This document shows, piece after piece, positions 24,366-25,669 of a stretch of DNA of 25,669 nucleotides. This DNA comes from Ruminococcaceae bacterium UBA1236 (GTDB lineage Bacteria; Bacillota; Clostridia; Oscillospirales; Acutalibacteraceae). The notes under the pieces are model-generated. The model was given only the letters and a program-made list of their open reading frames with translations, did no database searches and was not told the origin of the DNA. The stretch covers positions 3,640 to 29,308 of the forward strand of contig DBWO01000052.1 of the NCBI GenBank assembly GCA_002309055.1, written 5' to 3'. A program made the translations under genes and the position numbers. How positions within the stretch are numbered: the first letter of the stretch is position 1; the number at the start of each line of letters is the position of its first letter.

Positions 24366-24394
24366 ATTATAAACCAAATCGTTTGCCGCTGCAA
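24366..24394 (-). promoter_or_regulatory. Promoter for the regulator-exporter operon
   Basis: On the minus strand TTGCAG (24394-24389) and perfect TATAAT (24371-24366), spacer 17 bp. The start near 24359 gives a leader of about 100 nt, long enough for control. Confidence 0.72.
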
Positions 24395-24410
24395 CAAAAG
24401 AGCGCAAAAA

Positions 24411-24446
24411 AATAAAACCCACAAGAACACTGTCTTGTGAGTTTTT
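24411..24446. terminator. Bidirectional terminator-like hairpin upstream of the regulator promoter
   Basis: CACAAGA (24420-24426) pairs with TCTTGTG (24433-24439) across ACACTG, extended past one C/A mismatch by AAAAC/GTTTT. T runs lie on both sides. It would insulate the regulator promoter from minus-strand transcription arriving from the peptide gene. Confidence 0.75.
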
Positions 24447-24464
24447 AAACATATTAAACACAAC

Positions 24465-24481
24465 CGGGGGAACCGCTCCCG
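24465..24481. repeat. Small GC-rich hairpin between two terminators
   Basis: CGGGGG and CTCCCG pair (one G-T) around AACCG. It lies between the terminator hairpins at 24411-24446 and 24491-24526. Function unknown; no coding sequence was found with it. Confidence 0.4.
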
Positions 24482-24490
24482 ATTAAGGAG

Positions 24491-24526
24491 AAAAAGCAAA
24501 AACCCGGCGCCGTTTGGAGCCGGGTT
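24491..24526 (-). terminator. Rho-independent terminator of the small peptide gene
   Basis: AACCCGGC (24501-24508) pairs with GCCGGGTT (24519-24526), a perfect 8-bp stem, and the minus strand then reads TTTGCTTTTT. It begins 24 bases after the peptide stop codon. Confidence 0.88.
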
Positions 24527-24549
24527 GCGTTTCGGATTAGAAAACTTGA

Positions 24550-24648
24550 TTAAATATCGATGGGTTCTGCTTCACCATCGCTGGTGGTGATGACATCTTC
24601 AGCGTCAAACTCGATGATTTCGAGCTCGGGAGCAACGTACTTTTCCAT
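24550..24648 (-). CDS. Small acidic peptide gene (32 residues)
   Basis: A 32-codon frame, ATG at 24648 to TAA at 24550, with every part of a stand-alone gene: promoter at 24705-24733, AAAGGAG seven bases before the ATG, and a terminator just after. The product begins MEKYVAPELEIIEF, has DVI at residues 18-20 and ends TTSDGEAEPIDI (21-32). It has about ten acidic residues against one lysine, no cysteine and no signal peptide. From memory, short proteins with a similar KYxxPExEIxxF start and an ITTS-like motif recur, uncharacterised, in gut Clostridia; I cannot verify this here. It lies beside an XRE regulator and an exporter, so an exported or signalling peptide is possible. Confidence 0.8.
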   Translation of the reverse strand: MEKYVAPELEIIEFDAEDVITTSDGEAEPIDI

Positions 24649-24704
24649 TAATATTCTCCTTTACATGTGAGTTTCATTTGAAAGCCTTTACTATTTACGC
24701 GATG

Positions 24705-24733
24705 ATTTTAACACATATTTTGAGTGAATTCAA
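24705..24733 (-). promoter_or_regulatory. Promoter for the small peptide gene
   Basis: On the minus strand TTGAAT (24733-24728) and TAAAAT (24710-24705), spacer 17 bp. Predicted start near 24698, giving a leader of about 50 nt ending in the AAAGGAG ribosome site. Confidence 0.7.
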
Positions 24734-24885
24734 GTGGTTTATTGATTTTTACCGCATTTTTTTTGCGCAGGCGCTGTCATACTGTGAAAGAGGAGGGGCG
24801 AAACGCAGGCTGCGGATTAAACCAAATAGACAAAATGCGCTCACGCACATACATAAATTTCTTATAAAATTATTTACTATATTGT
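24734..24885. other. Divergent intergenic stretch with no gene found
   Basis: AT-rich except for a central GC-richer part (24765-24835). It holds a purine run GAAAGAGGAGGGG (24785-24797) that looks like a ribosome site, but no start codon follows at a usable distance. No convincing frame, tRNA or strong hairpin was seen on either strand. Confidence 0.5.
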
Positions 24886-24915
24886 TTGACAAAGCAGTAT
24901 ATATAACATTATAAT
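24886..24915 (+). promoter_or_regulatory. Sigma-A promoter for the DUF1015 gene
   Basis: Perfect TTGACA (24886-24891) and perfect TATAAT (24910-24915), spacer 18 bp; a second overlapping TATAAT follows at 24915-24920. Confidence 0.85.
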
Positions 24916-24948
24916 ATAATGTGAATTATTTTTCCGGAGGAAAACAAA

Positions 24949-25669
24949 ATGTCCGTAATCAGACCGTTTAAAGCCGTGAGACCCCTGCCTGAATACGCAG
25001 CTGAGGTTGCGGCCCTTCCATACGACGTAATGAACAGCCGGGAGGCCGCCGAAATGGTGGTTGGCAAGCCCCATTCCTTCCTGCATGTCGACAGAGCCGA
25101 GATTGACCTTCCCGACGGCACCGATATGTATTCGGATGAGGTTTATCAGAAGGCAAAATCAAATCTTGAGGCGCTCGTCACAGACGGCATATGCAAAAAA
25201 GACGGGAAGCCGATGTACTATATTTACCGCCAGCTTATGGGCGGCAGGGCGCAGACGGGCCTCGTGGCGTGCGCGTCGATTGACGATTATGTAGAAAACA
25301 GAATCAAAAAGCATGAGCTTACAAGAGCCGATAAAGAGGTTGACAGGTTTAAGCACGTGAGCGTTTGCAACGCGAATACCGGCCCCATTTTCCTCACTCA
25401 CAGACCGAATGACGAGCTTAAATACATCCTTCGCGAGTGGATGATGTCGCACGAGGCAGTTTATGATTTCCTGTCGGACGACGGAGTCGGATCAAAGGTG
25501 TGGACGGTTGACGATGATGAAACAATCGCCCGGATTACACAGATAATGGACGGCATCGATTCGCTCTATATTGCGGACGGCCATCACCGCTCCGCCTCGG
25601 CTGTCAGCGTGGGTCTTCAGCGCAGAAAGGAGAACCCGGATTATGACGGCACGGAGGAATTCAACTTTT
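24949..25669 (+). CDS. DUF1015-family protein (partial, runs off the window)
   Basis: 240 codons are visible from the ATG at 24949 and the frame is still open at the window end; full members are around 400 residues. It begins SVIRPFKAVRPLPEYAAEVA, then ALPYDVMNSREAAEM, the family N-terminal signature; HELTRADKEVDRFKHV follows, and IADGHHRSAS (DGHHR at 210-214) is the most conserved motif. The family is often found near serine biosynthesis genes in Clostridia (from memory), and the DGHHR motif recalls ParB/sulfiredoxin-fold serine kinases such as SerK and SbnI, but a function is not established. CCGGAGGA is an excellent RBS nine bases before the ATG. Confidence 0.88.
   Translation, partial: MSVIRPFKAVRPLPEYAAEVAALPYDVMNSREAAEMVVGKPHSFLHVDRAEIDLPDGTDMYSDEVYQKAKSNLEALVTDGICKKDGKPMYYIYRQLMGGRAQTGLVACASIDDYVENRIKKHELTRADKEVDRFKHVSVCNANTGPIFLTHRPNDELKYILREWMMSHEAVYDFLSDDGVGSKVWTVDDDETIARITQIMDGIDSLYIADGHHRSASAVSVGLQRRKENPDYDGTEEFNF

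Noticed and set aside
24466..24490. ATTAAGGAG ribosome-site-like sequence on the + strand
   Set aside because: No start codon follows at a usable distance; it lies at the base of the peptide terminator.
24550..24648. Small peptide as a graspetide or other ATP-grasp-modified RiPP (Thr/Ser next to Glu/Asp in TTSDGEAE)
   Set aside because: Composition is suggestive, but no ATP-grasp ligase, radical SAM, YcaO or lanthionine enzyme is in the window and the exporter lacks a C39 domain. Kept only as an unassigned peptide.

Overview
The window looks like a chromosomal segment of a Gram-positive, low-to-moderate GC Clostridia-type bacterium, possibly in or near the Oscillospirales/Ruminococcaceae. 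This is inferred from strong AGGAGG-type ribosome binding sites, sigma-A promoters (TTGACA/TATAAT-like), rho-independent terminators with U-tracts, a TarI/TarJ CDP-ribitol pathway, a FemAB-family aminoacyltransferase and a class II fructose-bisphosphate aldolase. No rRNA, tRNA, CRISPR array, transposase or phage gene was seen. Nothing here fixes a species.

Left part (1-10109, + strand): the last 13 codons of an unknown gene and its terminator are followed by an RsuA/RluB-type pseudouridine synthase with its own terminator. A near-consensus promoter then drives greA-lysS. One base after lysS begins a closely packed wall-glycopolymer cluster: two GT2 glycosyltransferases (both rhamnosyltransferase-like), an ABC-2 polymer exporter (TagG/TagH type), TarI and TarJ (CDP-ribitol synthesis), a third GT2 enzyme and a CDP-polyol phosphotransferase of the TagF/TarL family. 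Together these would make, extend and export a ribitol-phosphate-containing polymer. A second TagF/TarL-family gene lies on the opposite strand and overlaps the first tail to tail by 20 bp.

Middle (11206-19771): a diacylglycerol-kinase-like lipid kinase (+) converges on a five-gene minus-strand operon, read right to left as FemX-like transferase, dUTPase, exported alpha/beta hydrolase and two uncharacterised polytopic membrane proteins. The two runs meet at a bidirectional terminator, and both converging proteins end in acidic low-complexity tails. Divergent from the FemX promoter are a Gfo/Idh/MocA oxidoreductase with a four-cysteine insert and, from its own strong promoter, class II fructose-bisphosphate aldolase.

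Right part (19772-25669): this is the accessory-looking stretch. It has an orphan secreted protein flanked by a diverged direct repeat of about 33 bp, a cluster of hairpins, an ABC exporter (fused membrane and ATPase domains) and, just upstream of it in the same operon, an XRE-type regulator with a long helical sensor-like domain. Upstream of these is a 32-codon gene (24550-24648) with its own promoter, strong RBS and terminator, encoding a small acidic peptide. Peptide, regulator and exporter may form a peptide export or signalling cassette; this is inference from layout, and no modifying enzyme is present. The window ends inside a DUF1015-family gene with its own strong promoter.
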